Below are positions 11,501-23,500 of a stretch of 64,000 nucleotides of DNA, in pieces. Position 1 is the first letter of the stretch; each line of letters starts with the position of its first letter. Origin of the DNA: Artemia franciscana (lineage: Eukaryota; Arthropoda; Branchiopoda; Anostraca; Artemiidae); the NCBI RefSeq assembly GCF_032884065.1, contig NC_088875.1, positions 41,243,402-41,307,401 on the forward strand, given 5' to 3'. The position numbers were made by a program, and so were the translations under genes. The notes beneath the pieces are model-generated. The model was given only the letters and a program-made list of their open reading frames with translations, did not search any database and was not told where the DNA came from.

Positions 11501-14500
11501 CGAATTCACTCTTAATTGAATTATTTTTCAGACTTTCTTAACAAGGGTATATCTATCATTTTACCTACTTACATTCGATTTTGGGGAGTCAATCTCATCA
11601 GAATCTCATTTCCCCCTTGTTATTTTGAGAGTTCATGATTGAAAATTTCGTTAAATCTGGTTGTATCACTGACGGCATTTTTTTGCACTGCAGCACAAGT
11701 TAAACATAATAAAAAAGAAAAGAAACTATCAAACCTGCTGTAGGTAAGAGCTAATTTGTTGGACATGTTTATATAATCCCTTGAGACCAATGAGCTGAGC
11801 AGTTATTTGTTGAGAAAGTGAACCAACTGTAGTGTCCTTTACATCTCGAAGGAGGTGCTCCACTCCAACTTCTTCAGCCTCCTCGGCACCAATCTCGCTA
11901 GGGATGTGCTCAAAGGTTTTGGTTGTTGGTGTACCATCCTGTAAATCGATGAACATTCTTAAAATTTTCTTGTTTTTCTATAAATAATTTTCTGGCGATA
12001 TCCAGAAATTATTTATAGAAAAAACTGCTTTCAACTAGCTCCAATTAGAAACTTAACCGCATCTAACTTTCTTTTATTAAGATTATGTTGACTTATTTCC
12101 TCAGATCTTAAAGGAATAACCGAACTCATATCTTTAACTATATCACACATAATGGAGTTGACTCTTTTTTTCCAAAGTGTAAATTCCAAAGCCAAATTTC
12201 TCTTTTAGTAATTGACTTTCTTCTTTAAAACACTTGCATAGTTTAATATTAAATATAATTCTGTTACAGAATGGGATTTGAAAGATTTGATCTTTGACAC
12301 TTGAGAAGATTCACGGGTAAACTTCAATCTCATCTAACTTTCTTTTATTAATATTAGGTGATTGTGACTAGAGCTGTTTTAAAATGAAAATGAACTTCAA
12401 ATTAAAAAAACCAATCTTGATGCTAATTGACTCTATTTTATCGATAATATACATTAGTCATTAACTTATTTGAATTATGTTTGTACATAAAATGTTTGTA
12501 AAAAACACAAAATTCTAAACAATAATGAATTTTTCCCTCATAGGCTCTGAGACAATTCTTAATAGAGACCCTTCCTGGATACTCTTTGCGCTAAAATTTC
12601 CTAAATGACTTTTTTTTATCATGTTTTGGAGTTGCACCACACCTTCAACAAATATATTCATTTATGGGATCGCGTTTTTCTTTTTTTTGAAATTCTGAGG
12701 ATTAATACTACATTAACCATCTTTCCATTCAAAAAACAATGCACCTTCAAATTTCTCAATTTAATTACATATAATAAGAAAGCCGATGTGCTAATCAACT
12801 GAATATCAAAATCCGACTTCAACATCAACGGTACAAACAACAAACCGCTAGTCCCTAATTCTTGCATCTAGTTCAGAAAAAAAAATTCTTTTCTTATTCT
12901 TTTATATTTTTGCCTTTTTGTTTAGTACCATTGTGTTTCTTCCATTTTTATTTTCCATAAGAATGCTCAAATAAATAGTGCTAACTACAAGAATAGTAGT
13001 CCTCTGGTTAAAGTTGGAAGTGAGGTTAGTAGTTGACTAGTACGCTGAATAAGGAGTAAAGTAGGGCTGTGCACTACCCCTGCTTATATTGGTTATTTTG
13101 GTGAAATTCGTCCTAAAGAACGAAGCAAATGGTATAGAGATAACAGCTTTAACCCCCCCCCCCCACCCACCCCCAAAATTTGCGGCCAATTCGTAAAAAA
13201 AGTTAAAAAATACACATGAAAAAATTTTCATGCGTTTTGTCCAGTTTTTTGTATCCCCCCCAAAAAAACTTCAGAATAATCCCTTGGCTCCTTTTATCCC
13301 TTTATTTTCTTTGATTATATTCAATGAAAAAGAACGATTAAATTTAATATATTTAAAATGGGCTTGAGCAAGGGCATGGAAATTAAAGTGGTTCATTGCA
13401 GTATATGAATGTTGGTGGGAAATACTGCAGAATGTGTGAATTCGAAGGGTGAGAGGCTAAAATTCTTGGGGTGGCTGGTATAGAGGAATCGAAAAGAAAT
13501 GGTATAACATGGTATCAAAGTGCAAGGTGATATAGTGATACTTCCCAGATTCAGATCATGCATATGATTTTGAACATTCTACACTAGCATGTTAGCAGCC
13601 TTCGAAAGATCTTAACAGTTCAGGGTGCAAGAATTTATTTGAAATATAAAGGCTAAGTTGCTTGAATTAGTGATGGGCAATATTCAATATCGATGTCAAT
13701 ATATCGGAGCAAATATCAAATATCGAAACATAAATAATAATATCAAAAACGATATTTGAAATGTTTCATTATTTTCGGCTTTTTCTGGTATTTACCAGTG
13801 AAAGTCCTGTAGAAAAGATCAAAGATAGAAAATTGCTCTGGAAATGACCGAGAAGAAAAAAAATAATGTATTTAATCCATTGACTCATACATGCTAATAC
13901 ACAGCATACTTACTAGCACCCACAAGTTGGTATAACCTGTTCTCAAACTCAAAATACACTTAGTGAGGGTGGACTTTCAAATGCTACTGAGAATGTCCAA
14001 AGGGCTTGGCTGTACAAAATGTCATTGAGGCTTATATGCCTTGCTCAGATTACGCCCGTCACGATTGTCACATATCTGGATCCCCGTAAGTTTCCTCTGA
14101 CGATCTTCTCTAAGTTCAGAGTAAAATAGAGAGATATGGATTTGACCTTTCTGGTTGCTGAATCCGTATCAATAAATGCCGTGACAGTCCCTGTGATTCA
14201 GCCACGATAGAAAAAAAAACTTTAAAAACGCATCAAAACTTGTTTAGATTCATTTTTATTACGCTTTTACGAGTCGGGTAATCATTTTATTTGGGGAGTC
14301 CAACCCCCAGCCCCCCCCCCCCCTCGGATATAGCATTGCCTCTGGAGATGACATGACCCCAAAAAATCTGAGGGAAGGCTGTAATTTATGAATTTTTACT
14401 ATGTTTCCGTATAATGTGTTTTATTTGCTGGTGAACAGACATTTTTTTAGGAGGGAGAATTTTCTGAGGGAGGATTTTTCACAGGCAAAATTTTCCATGG

Positions 14501-17500
14501 ACAGGGAAGTTTCCGGGGATGAGCTTACAAGGAAGAATTTATCAGAGCTCCTACACGAAATGTGTCAGTACCTATACGAGGTACTGTGGGGGGACCCCCC
14601 CTCCCACAGTATCTAGGGGAACGGCCATAAATTATGGATTTTGCCTTTTGTTTGTATTAAGTATTTGTTATTTGGAAGTAAACATAATTTTTTGGAGAGG
14701 GGAAACTTTCCGCGGGGGATTTTCCATGGGGAGAATTTTAAACGGACAGGGAAGTTTCCGGAGATGAACTTACAAAGGAGAAATTTACATGGGGAATTTG
14801 CCAGAACTCTTACATAAAATTTATCTTGCTTTCTCTTTGTCAATTCAGTTTTACATCTCAAGATGTTCCAGGGAAATTGTCTGGGGGAAATTTTCAGAGA
14901 GGTTAAAATTGTCGGGGGATTTTTCTATGGGAGAGAGGGATTTCCCATGGGAGAAATTCTCCATGAGGGAGTTTTCTGTGGAAGATATTCTTCATGGCGG
15001 AATTCCCTGCAGGAGAAATTCTCTATGGAGGAATTTACCATGGGAGAAATTCTTCATGGTAGAATTTTCTGCAGTAGAAACTTTCCATCTGAAGGATGGA
15101 ATTTCCAGAAAAATTTGCCGTCGAAGGATTTTTCAGGCATGATTTGAAAAAAGATTGGAAATTAAATGAAAAATAAGTCTTTTCAAAGGAAAGAAGGCAA
15201 AAGAGAATTTTCTAGGTGAAATTGTCCATAAGAAAGTTTTGGGTGGAATTTTCAGCAGGAATGGATTTGCCAGGGGGGGGGGATTTTGCGCAGGATGAAC
15301 TTTCATTGCAGGAATTTTTGCTGGGAGAGGGGGGAATTTCCCACGGAGGAGCAAGGCAGCTTTCCCGACATCATTTGACAGCGATCAAAAATTAAATAAA
15401 AGGCAAGTTGTTTTAACTGAAACTAGGAAGGAATATTGCTTAAAACGAAACTAAATCCTTCTGCATGTGAGGAGAGCTACCTTCTCCTCAATACTTCGCT
15501 TTACACGGTGAAGTTTGACTTTTTAATAAGAAGTTTTTTCAAAATTAAAAAAAAAACGTATATGAGGGGCATCCCTCTCATATACGGAATAATTTCTGTT
15601 CGTTTTGAGTTTCACTGCTGAACCTTACTTTCAGTTGAAAAAAAAAACTTTTTTTTTTCATCTAATAACTGAAGGGTAAAACCAATTATCAGGGGAAAAC
15701 ATTGACATGTTGCTGATTTTGAATAGCCAAAAGTAGCCAGTAGGTTATCTTTCTTTATCCTGAGCCCGAAAAATTTCAAATCTGGATTTCTATGATGTTC
15801 GTTTATGTAATCATATCTTCTTTTTATTGTTTGATTTAGTACTATTCAAAGTTTGAAGAAAATAATTGTGCAAATCTACTGTAATGATAATTTTTTTTTA
15901 ACTTTGACTAAACCAAGAGTTAATCTGGGTAAAAAACTTATCAGAAGTATCGAGATCAATTATCGAACATCGAAATTAAAAATATCGATATATCGTTTAA
16001 TCAAATTATCGCCCAACACTAGCTTGAATTACAAATAAAAGAGAACAAAGAGGCGATGATAGGTAAAGAGAAAATTGACTGAGTGAATAGCTTTACTTAC
16101 TTAGGTAGCGTTTTCAGTATGAACGATGGATATAGTAAAGAAGTAAGAAGAGAATAGTTGAGACGCAAAGGGGAATTACAATTGCAAAAGTTCCGTAGAG
16201 CAGAAAGATAAACTATGGAACTGAGACTAGGATACTAAAAGCCACAGCAATAGCAATCATTAAATAAGACTGTGAAACCTGGGTAATTTGAAAAGTCAAG
16301 ATTTTTTTTTCAGTTGAATTCCCTAAGGATAGTTTTGGGCAATTACTTGAACGACTTTACATCTAACAATAAAAAATTTGGTGTGACCGCACTTTCTTTT
16401 CTGTAACAAAATTTAGGAAAGTTTTACAGCAGAAGAATAAAAGGTTGCCGGAAATTCTCTGGAGAAAAAAGAGACGTGATGGGAGCTAGTAGCCGTCCGA
16501 TATTTTTGGTCAAATAAAAGGGCACCGGAAATTTTTATTCTCATCCAAAATGAGCCCTCTCCCGATTTTCTAGGACAGTTTGTTCGATATGATCGCCACT
16601 GGAAAAAAACAAAAACAAAATAACACGCATTCATGATTTTTCTTCTGGCAAATAATACAAAATTCGAGACGTTTGCAGATAGGTGCTTGGAACCTCTACA
16701 GTATTCTCTGATCCGTCGAATATAATGGTTTGATTTTAATTATAATTCTATGACTTTTAGTGGGTGTTTCCTCCCTCTTTCAAAAATCAGGCAAAATTCC
16801 AAAGTTTCTTAGCCTTTTACGGGTAAAACTAAGCTCAGTGAATCCTATATTTGGAGTGAACCTAATAATTCGATGATATATCCAATTATATTTGGGAAGA
16901 AAAAACAAAAACTTTTTGTGACACTCACAAAAAGCAAAAACGCAAAAAGCACAAACAAAAAGGAGAACATCCTCAACTGGGGCGGGAAGAAGTCACAAGG
17001 ACAGATTTTAGTCACGAATAATATTTACTGGGAAGTAAGGTAAAGAGTGAAGCTCTGAAGAGTTATGTAGATGAGCAGAATTTATAGCTATGTAGCCCTC
17101 AGGTGGCTTAGTTCTGCAATGATCTGTCAATATTAGTAAAGTTTTTATTTGAGACATTTGACTTTTATACATATTCATTTTACACAACATAACAGATAGA
17201 ACTAGGATTTTGACAAGCATTTCAAAGAGATGGAGGTTTAGGCCTTCAGTTACTTGTTCTTAAAATCAGGACATGTAAGCAACACTAGTCATTGGACTCA
17301 CACCTCCTCTAAAAATGTTCAGATTCTCAGGATTTATCCCATACTTTTATTAATTTTTGAGGAAATAACAACCCTCACAAAAAAATTCTAAGTAGACGCC
17401 TAAACACGCCTAATACATTTCCCACGAAAATACAAAATAAAAAAAAAATTAAAAAATCAGAATAAATAAGAGACTCACATCATGGACTTCCTCAACAGCC

Positions 17501-20500
17501 CTATAAGCTTCTGTTGGTAAACCCACACCTTTAGGTTCAGCATCAATAACAACTAACACAGAGTTGGGACAATATCTTCTTATGAGTTCATTAATAGCAA
17601 TGTCATTAGGGTGAAGTTTTGGTCCAGTATGATACCATCCAACTATCTTCTCTTTTGCTATTTGGTAAAAAGGTAAAGTAATATAAAACGAAAAGTGAGA
17701 CATTATCTTAAATACTAAAGTAATACAATATAAGCTACATTTATTACAGGCAAGGGATTACTAATATCACTAAGGCAGAGATAAATTTGAAAAAAAAACT
17801 GCTAAAAAAGGTGAATATGAAAATACAAGAAATGGTAGTTGACTATATTGGGTAAAAGTCATTTGCTTCCCAGCATATTTGATAAACATGAAAATGAAGT
17901 TGATTCTGATACTTGTACTAGAAATACCACAAGGAACATCACTTCTACAATTAAACTACATTTATGTACAATACCAGGTTCAGAATAAAAGGCAGTATTA
18001 GTCTGCCTTACTCTAGCAATAGCCATATCCGTGAAATCAGTACATCTAGATAATGTCAGTTTAGCACATTTTAATATCCCTTTCTCAAAATATGTCAGCA
18101 ATGGGGTTTAGTATTGCCACCACCACCAAAAAAAAGTATTCAAAAATCACACAAGAATAAAGAGTAATGACCTAACATAAACCAAGCTAAAAATGATGTT
18201 AGCTGTGTATGACACAATAGCTGTAGAGTAGTTGCCTCCAAACTTTTAATGCTTACGGTCTTCATTTGAATAAAAAAAAAAAGAATGAAAAAACGTAATA
18301 GGGAATTAGGCTGGCACAGATTCATTCTTTAGGGAGGAAAGAGGGGAGGATGCTGCATTAGAGAATTTGTCCAGTGAGAACATGGGTACAAATACTAAAA
18401 TCCTATTGTTAGACAATACTTATTACATTGTTCTGATAAGGCAGAGGGAGTCTTTCGGAGACTTTTAGAAGGGGGGTTCCTCGTCTTTCACAAAGTGTAA
18501 AAGTACGACTGTGAGTGATATTGGCAATATCTATTGTAAAATGCTAAAGCTGTTAAAGTTCCATTACATCACACATGACCATGTAAAAAATCAATGTATC
18601 TCATAATGTCATTTAATTCAGTGTGTTGGGAGCTATTAAAGCAATAGGTGAATTAATAAGCTTGTCTTTATAAACATGTTTTCATAAGAAGTTTTCTAAT
18701 TGAGGTCTTTGTGGAAGCTTACCAAACAGACATTAAACGAAAGAAATAATTTCAACAAAATAAATTTTACTAAATTAAATTTTAAGACTCTTAACTCAAA
18801 ACAGAGAAGTCTCTACAACAGTAGCATTCTTGTCATTCAAGTAGCCATGTGTCTTATTCAATAAAAAACAATGCTATCTATATACCGGTTCAAGCTTTTT
18901 TTTGGGAAAAGACAGATTTTGAGTAAAGTTTCTAAGAAAATTTTAAAAGAAAGAAATGCAGGGGTAATTTGTAGCAAAAACTTAGACAAGCAAAACTGAC
19001 ACAATTTTTTATTGTTACTCGGCATTTTCTCAAACGTATTTTGTCAGAAGGTTTCTAATTTTTTGTATAAATGCTAAAAACTAAGTTTTGGTGAAACAAA
19101 GGGCCTACTTTAAGTTAAAATTGAAAAATGGTAGTCTTCAACAAAAAATCTTAGCAGGCGTATAAGAATGCTGGGAGGCAGCCAAGCCTTTGTGTTTGAT
19201 TTCACCTCTATATTGCATGCATTATTGGGGCAAAACTCACCTGTAGTATGTTTTTAAAATAATCTAAGAACACAATTAAGGTGAGAATGTAAAACATAAG
19301 ACCGCATCCTAAGAGCAATGGAAATTTTTTAGGTGAAACAATACTGCATAAACAAGAAAGATTGGTTAGATACTATTCTGAACATTAGTTAGTTCTTTAT
19401 TAATATATTTTCAAGATAATATTCTGCATAAGACCAAGGAACCGAGTATTCGGATAAAACAAACATATTCAAATTAATTCATACATACAAAGAATTAAAA
19501 TTCAGCATCCATGCTAAGAAGTCTGCACTTGGTACTAATACAACTCTTGGGCTCACTAAGCATAACCTTTCCACTCGTTCCCCGATAATCATGGGTCTTC
19601 CGTGTAAGGGACTAGTTCAACCAAGCTTAAACATGGAATGTCTTTAACATCCCAGCATTTGAAAAAAATATATAAAAGTTTTGCAGAGACGCATCAACAA
19701 AATAGTATCCGGCATGCAACAGTTTTCTTACCCTGCAGGACTAGCTAAACTGAAACTCCCAACACTTATAGACAGGAGATATAGCGCCATTCTAGCCTAC
19801 AAGTTAATAAAGGCCAACATTTTCCCAGCATTATTTCCTATTATACATCCTAATTCAAGAATCAGAGAACACAGAAGCTTCTTATTGCAGTTATTTACCA
19901 TACTCCGTCAGCTAGAATTTAAAAATCATTTTGAAAATTTGTTGGATAAATTAGCTAGCTAGTTGGATAATACTCCTTATTTAGTTATAGGAGATTTTAA
20001 TATTGATTTAATGAACCTTGGATCTGCTAAACAGAACAGAATGGATAGAAAAACTGTGCAGTTTTTAAAATGTCCGCTAGCTTATGGGTTAAACCCTGTA
20101 TGTTTTATGCCATTCAGCATAACTCATAGGTCATTTTCACTAATCGATAATATTTTTTCACCGTTATACAGCACCGTTAGTACATATGTCATTCCTGATG
20201 ATTCATCTGATCACTGCACAATTATGGCTGATTTTCCGCTTTATTTCCCGTATAATAAAACCAAAGCGTCAAGATTTTTCGCATGAAAGTTTGTTAAATT
20301 TAACAGAAGGGCCAGGTGACGTCGAGTCGAGTTCAGTAATTAATGAAAAGAATCCAAATCAATCCTTAGACAAGTTTTATAATATATTGACTGAAAAGCT
20401 TGATCATTTTTGCCTGTACAGGAATCCAATGGGAAAGAGGCATCCTCCTAGAAAATCTTGCATAAACGAGTCCCTTTCAAGGTTGCCGAATGAAAAAAAT

Positions 20501-23500
20501 CGTTTATATAAAATCAAAATAAAGTATACCACAGAAATAAATATAATGCGTTTTAAAAACTATAAAAACCTGTTGGTAAGGATTCTTAGAGAAAGTGAAA
20601 GAGCTTATTATGAAAATTCTTTTCAGAATTCTGTTTCTCCCTAAAATCTTTGAGTTAAATTAAGGATCAAATTGGAAGAAATAAACAGTTGTCACATACT
20701 ATAAAAAGTTATATTATATGACACAAATAGTGAAGAAGTTAGAGGACTGTTGCTAATATGTTTAGTCATTATTTTATTGGCATTGGAGAATCTATCGTTT
20801 CAGCAGAAATGATTTTTCTTCTTCCAGGTTGCATAAACATTATTTCCCTCCCTATGTTTTATTCATAGGGAGGTTTCATAAGGAGGTTTGAGTATGTTAC
20901 TGGCTCCAGTTCGTTTTGCAGAATTCCACAAGTTTATTAAAAATATAAAAAATGGCAATTCAGTGGGATACGATGGAATATCAACAAAGCTGTTAAAGAG
21001 TATTGCTAGAGTGATTTCTGAACCACTTGTTCATTTTTTAATTTATGTGTTGGTTCAGGCATGTTTCCTAGTAGATGGGAAATTGCCCAGGTAATTCCAT
21101 TACATAAAAAAGGTGATTAATTTGATGTCAATAATTATCGTCCCATTGCAATTTTACCGCCATTATCTAAAGTGTTTAAAAAATTAAAAAAAAAGGATTT
21201 CTATAAGATATTCTTTTTACCCAACAACAGTTTTAGGGCAAGCCATTCGAGACAGCACGCAGTTGCAGCTCTTTTATTAGAAATAAGTGATTGTTTAGAT
21301 GAGGATTTTATGTGGCTACTGTTTTCTATGATGTTAAGAAAGCATTTACATTAAACCATGAAATTCTTCTTGACAAAATGGAAAATGCAGGCATAAGAAA
21401 GAAAGGATTAGAAATAGTAAAATGATACCTTTATGCACGTAAAATTGTGCTAGATGCCGATGAAAACTGTCTAATTTAAAAAACCTTGTTGATATTGGTG
21501 TGCCACAAGATTCAGTATTAGGTCAGCTTTCATTTTTGATTTATATTAATGATATTCTGCGAAGTTTGCAGGAGAATATTAGTCTTGCTATTCTATTTGC
21601 AGATGAAACAGCTATATCTGTTAAAGCAAGGGATTCTAAATTAATTGAAAGTTAGATTATAACTGTTAATTCATTTAATCAATGGTTTGTTTCTTGTAAT
21701 TTATTACCAAATTTTACTAAAACTCAATTTATGGTTTTGGTTGTTCAAAACGCGTCACTAAATTGATTTCTAGTCAGGAGCTTCAGATTGGTGAGAATAA
21801 AATTTGTAGGGTTCAGTCATATGGTTTTTTAGAAGTTTTTCTTGATCCACCTTTGTCTTTCCATAATCACATTGATCATTTAAAGGTAAAACTCGTTCAA
21901 AATATAGGGTCAACGTATTGTGGGAAAAATATTTCTTTTATTTTCCGCATTAAAAATAAATTATGAACCTTTAATTGCTTTGTATTTGAATTGTTGCTCA
22001 ATTGTTTACGTTAATACCTTTTGGACGCATTTAAAACAATTACATGTACTACAAAATAGGACAGTAAGAATACTTAGAAATCTTTTACATTGACCATCAA
22101 AACCTGAAAATGCATCTGAAGCAAAACCAATTTTTTTCCCCTAAATTTGTTCGATTTAAAACATGTAAAAGAAGTAGATATTTTCTTATGGCATTTTCAA
22201 ATTCAAAATCCTATTAATTATTTGTACAATAGATCTCTGCCGATTTTGCCCCCCTCGTTCGGCTTCTCGAGGGGGGGAGGGGGTCAGGCATATACTGCAA
22301 TTCCTTCTGTAAGATGTGAAAAGGTAAAGGTTTTCACTTAGGTACCCAATGCCATTTATTGCAAATAAATATAAGCAGAATGATAAAACTAAGATTGATC
22401 CAAAAAAGTTTATTCAACATTGATGATGGAAAATTAAAATTTATTATATGTTTTTGTGTTTTGTTTTTGTCCCCACATTGGGACAGCCTCCCAGAAAAAT
22501 CTCCTGCCCCGGATTTTTTTGTTGGTTTTCTTTCTTTTTGCTATGACAAGATGTCTTGTTTTGCCTATGTCCTATTATTTACACACCCACCTTACGAGCT
22601 ATGCTCTCTGTTGGGGGTTAATGTTTTTTTGTGTTTTTTAGCTAAATTAAATACACAAGTAATTAACTAAGTAAGATGTCATCAGCTGAAACTTGTTAAG
22701 CACTCTACCCTAACCAGAGTCCGTACTCAATTCTTTTCCTCAAGAATTGTTGACAGTAGGAATAAACTCTCTGAAGACACATTTACTTCTGAATCTGTTG
22801 ATATTTTCAAACAAAGGCTGCATTCTGAGTGGTTGACAGGGAAGCTACTGATCACCCAACTGCATTTGGTTGCTAAACAACAATAAAACAACTTCCATCA
22901 ACTCTGGAGCTTCACATAAAAAAATCCTTAGATTGCTCCAAGCTGCAATTTAAGGTAAAAATAACAAGGTAAAATTGGTGTTTAATTTTACAAAAGATGT
23001 AAAAAAAAAAATTCAAATGCATAAAAAATCAATAGAATTGGTGATAAACTGTCAGTAGTCGATATTTGGGAGAGGTTGTGGGCGTTCAGTGAGCAATTTC
23101 TGCCTTTCCCTTATCCTATGTAAAAATACAATCAACTAGAATTAAAAATTATAATACTTTAAGAAACCAAAAAAGTAACAAAGACGTTAACTCCTTAGCT
23201 TTAGACTTTTTAGTTTTAGATAAGACTAAAAAGTAAAATAATAATAAATATAAAAATATAATATTATTAGTAAAGGACAAACAATGCTCTCGGCTTATCA
23301 GGAGTTTCAGTTGCAGCATCCCAAAGTTATTTGCATCTCCTGTTCATTTGGTGTTTATTCTCAAACAAATCTGGAGTACCTTTTTTATTAAAAGATTGAT
23401 CAAGCTTTTCAAATATTCTTAATATTGTATGCCCTCTGACAAAGACTAACTTTAACTATACAGAAATAGTGGTATACAAGATACAGTATAACAATCAGCA

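Larger units (their letters stand above)
13668..16021. mobile_element. Non-autonomous hAT-type DNA transposon with perfect 8-bp target duplication
   Basis: The left end is TAGTGATGGGCAATATTCAA and the right end is the inverted match (GATAATTCGCCC-like, closing GCCCAACACTA). They are flanked by identical GCTTGAAT copies at 13660-13667 and 16022-16029. An 8-bp target duplication with TAGTG-TGGGC-type ends is typical of hAT elements. Next to the ends lie AT-rich ATCGATAT motifs in inverted orientation. The 2354-bp interior has no transposase; much of it (about 14280-15665) is a composite foldback element. Confidence 0.88.
13560..16290 (+). pseudogene. LINE fragment interrupted by a hAT element
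   Basis: Right of the hAT element (16030-16290) the frame reads [13 protein letters not shown], stop, [11 protein letters not shown], matching the post-YADD region of the LINE at 9735-11098 ([12 protein letters not shown]). Left of the hAT element, about 13600-13667, the sequence supplies the preceding residues (FRVQ..., then AKLLEL). If the hAT element and one 8-base target copy are taken out, the frame runs through the junction. The fragment is otherwise decayed. Confidence 0.72.

Noticed and set aside
14401-15354. Several overlapping frames with FSMGEILHG- and FPWEKF-like strings (also 53018-53605 and 46441-46777)
   Set aside because: They arise from GGGGA/TTTTCC repetition in a composite element; frames are open on both strands and nothing resembles a known protein.
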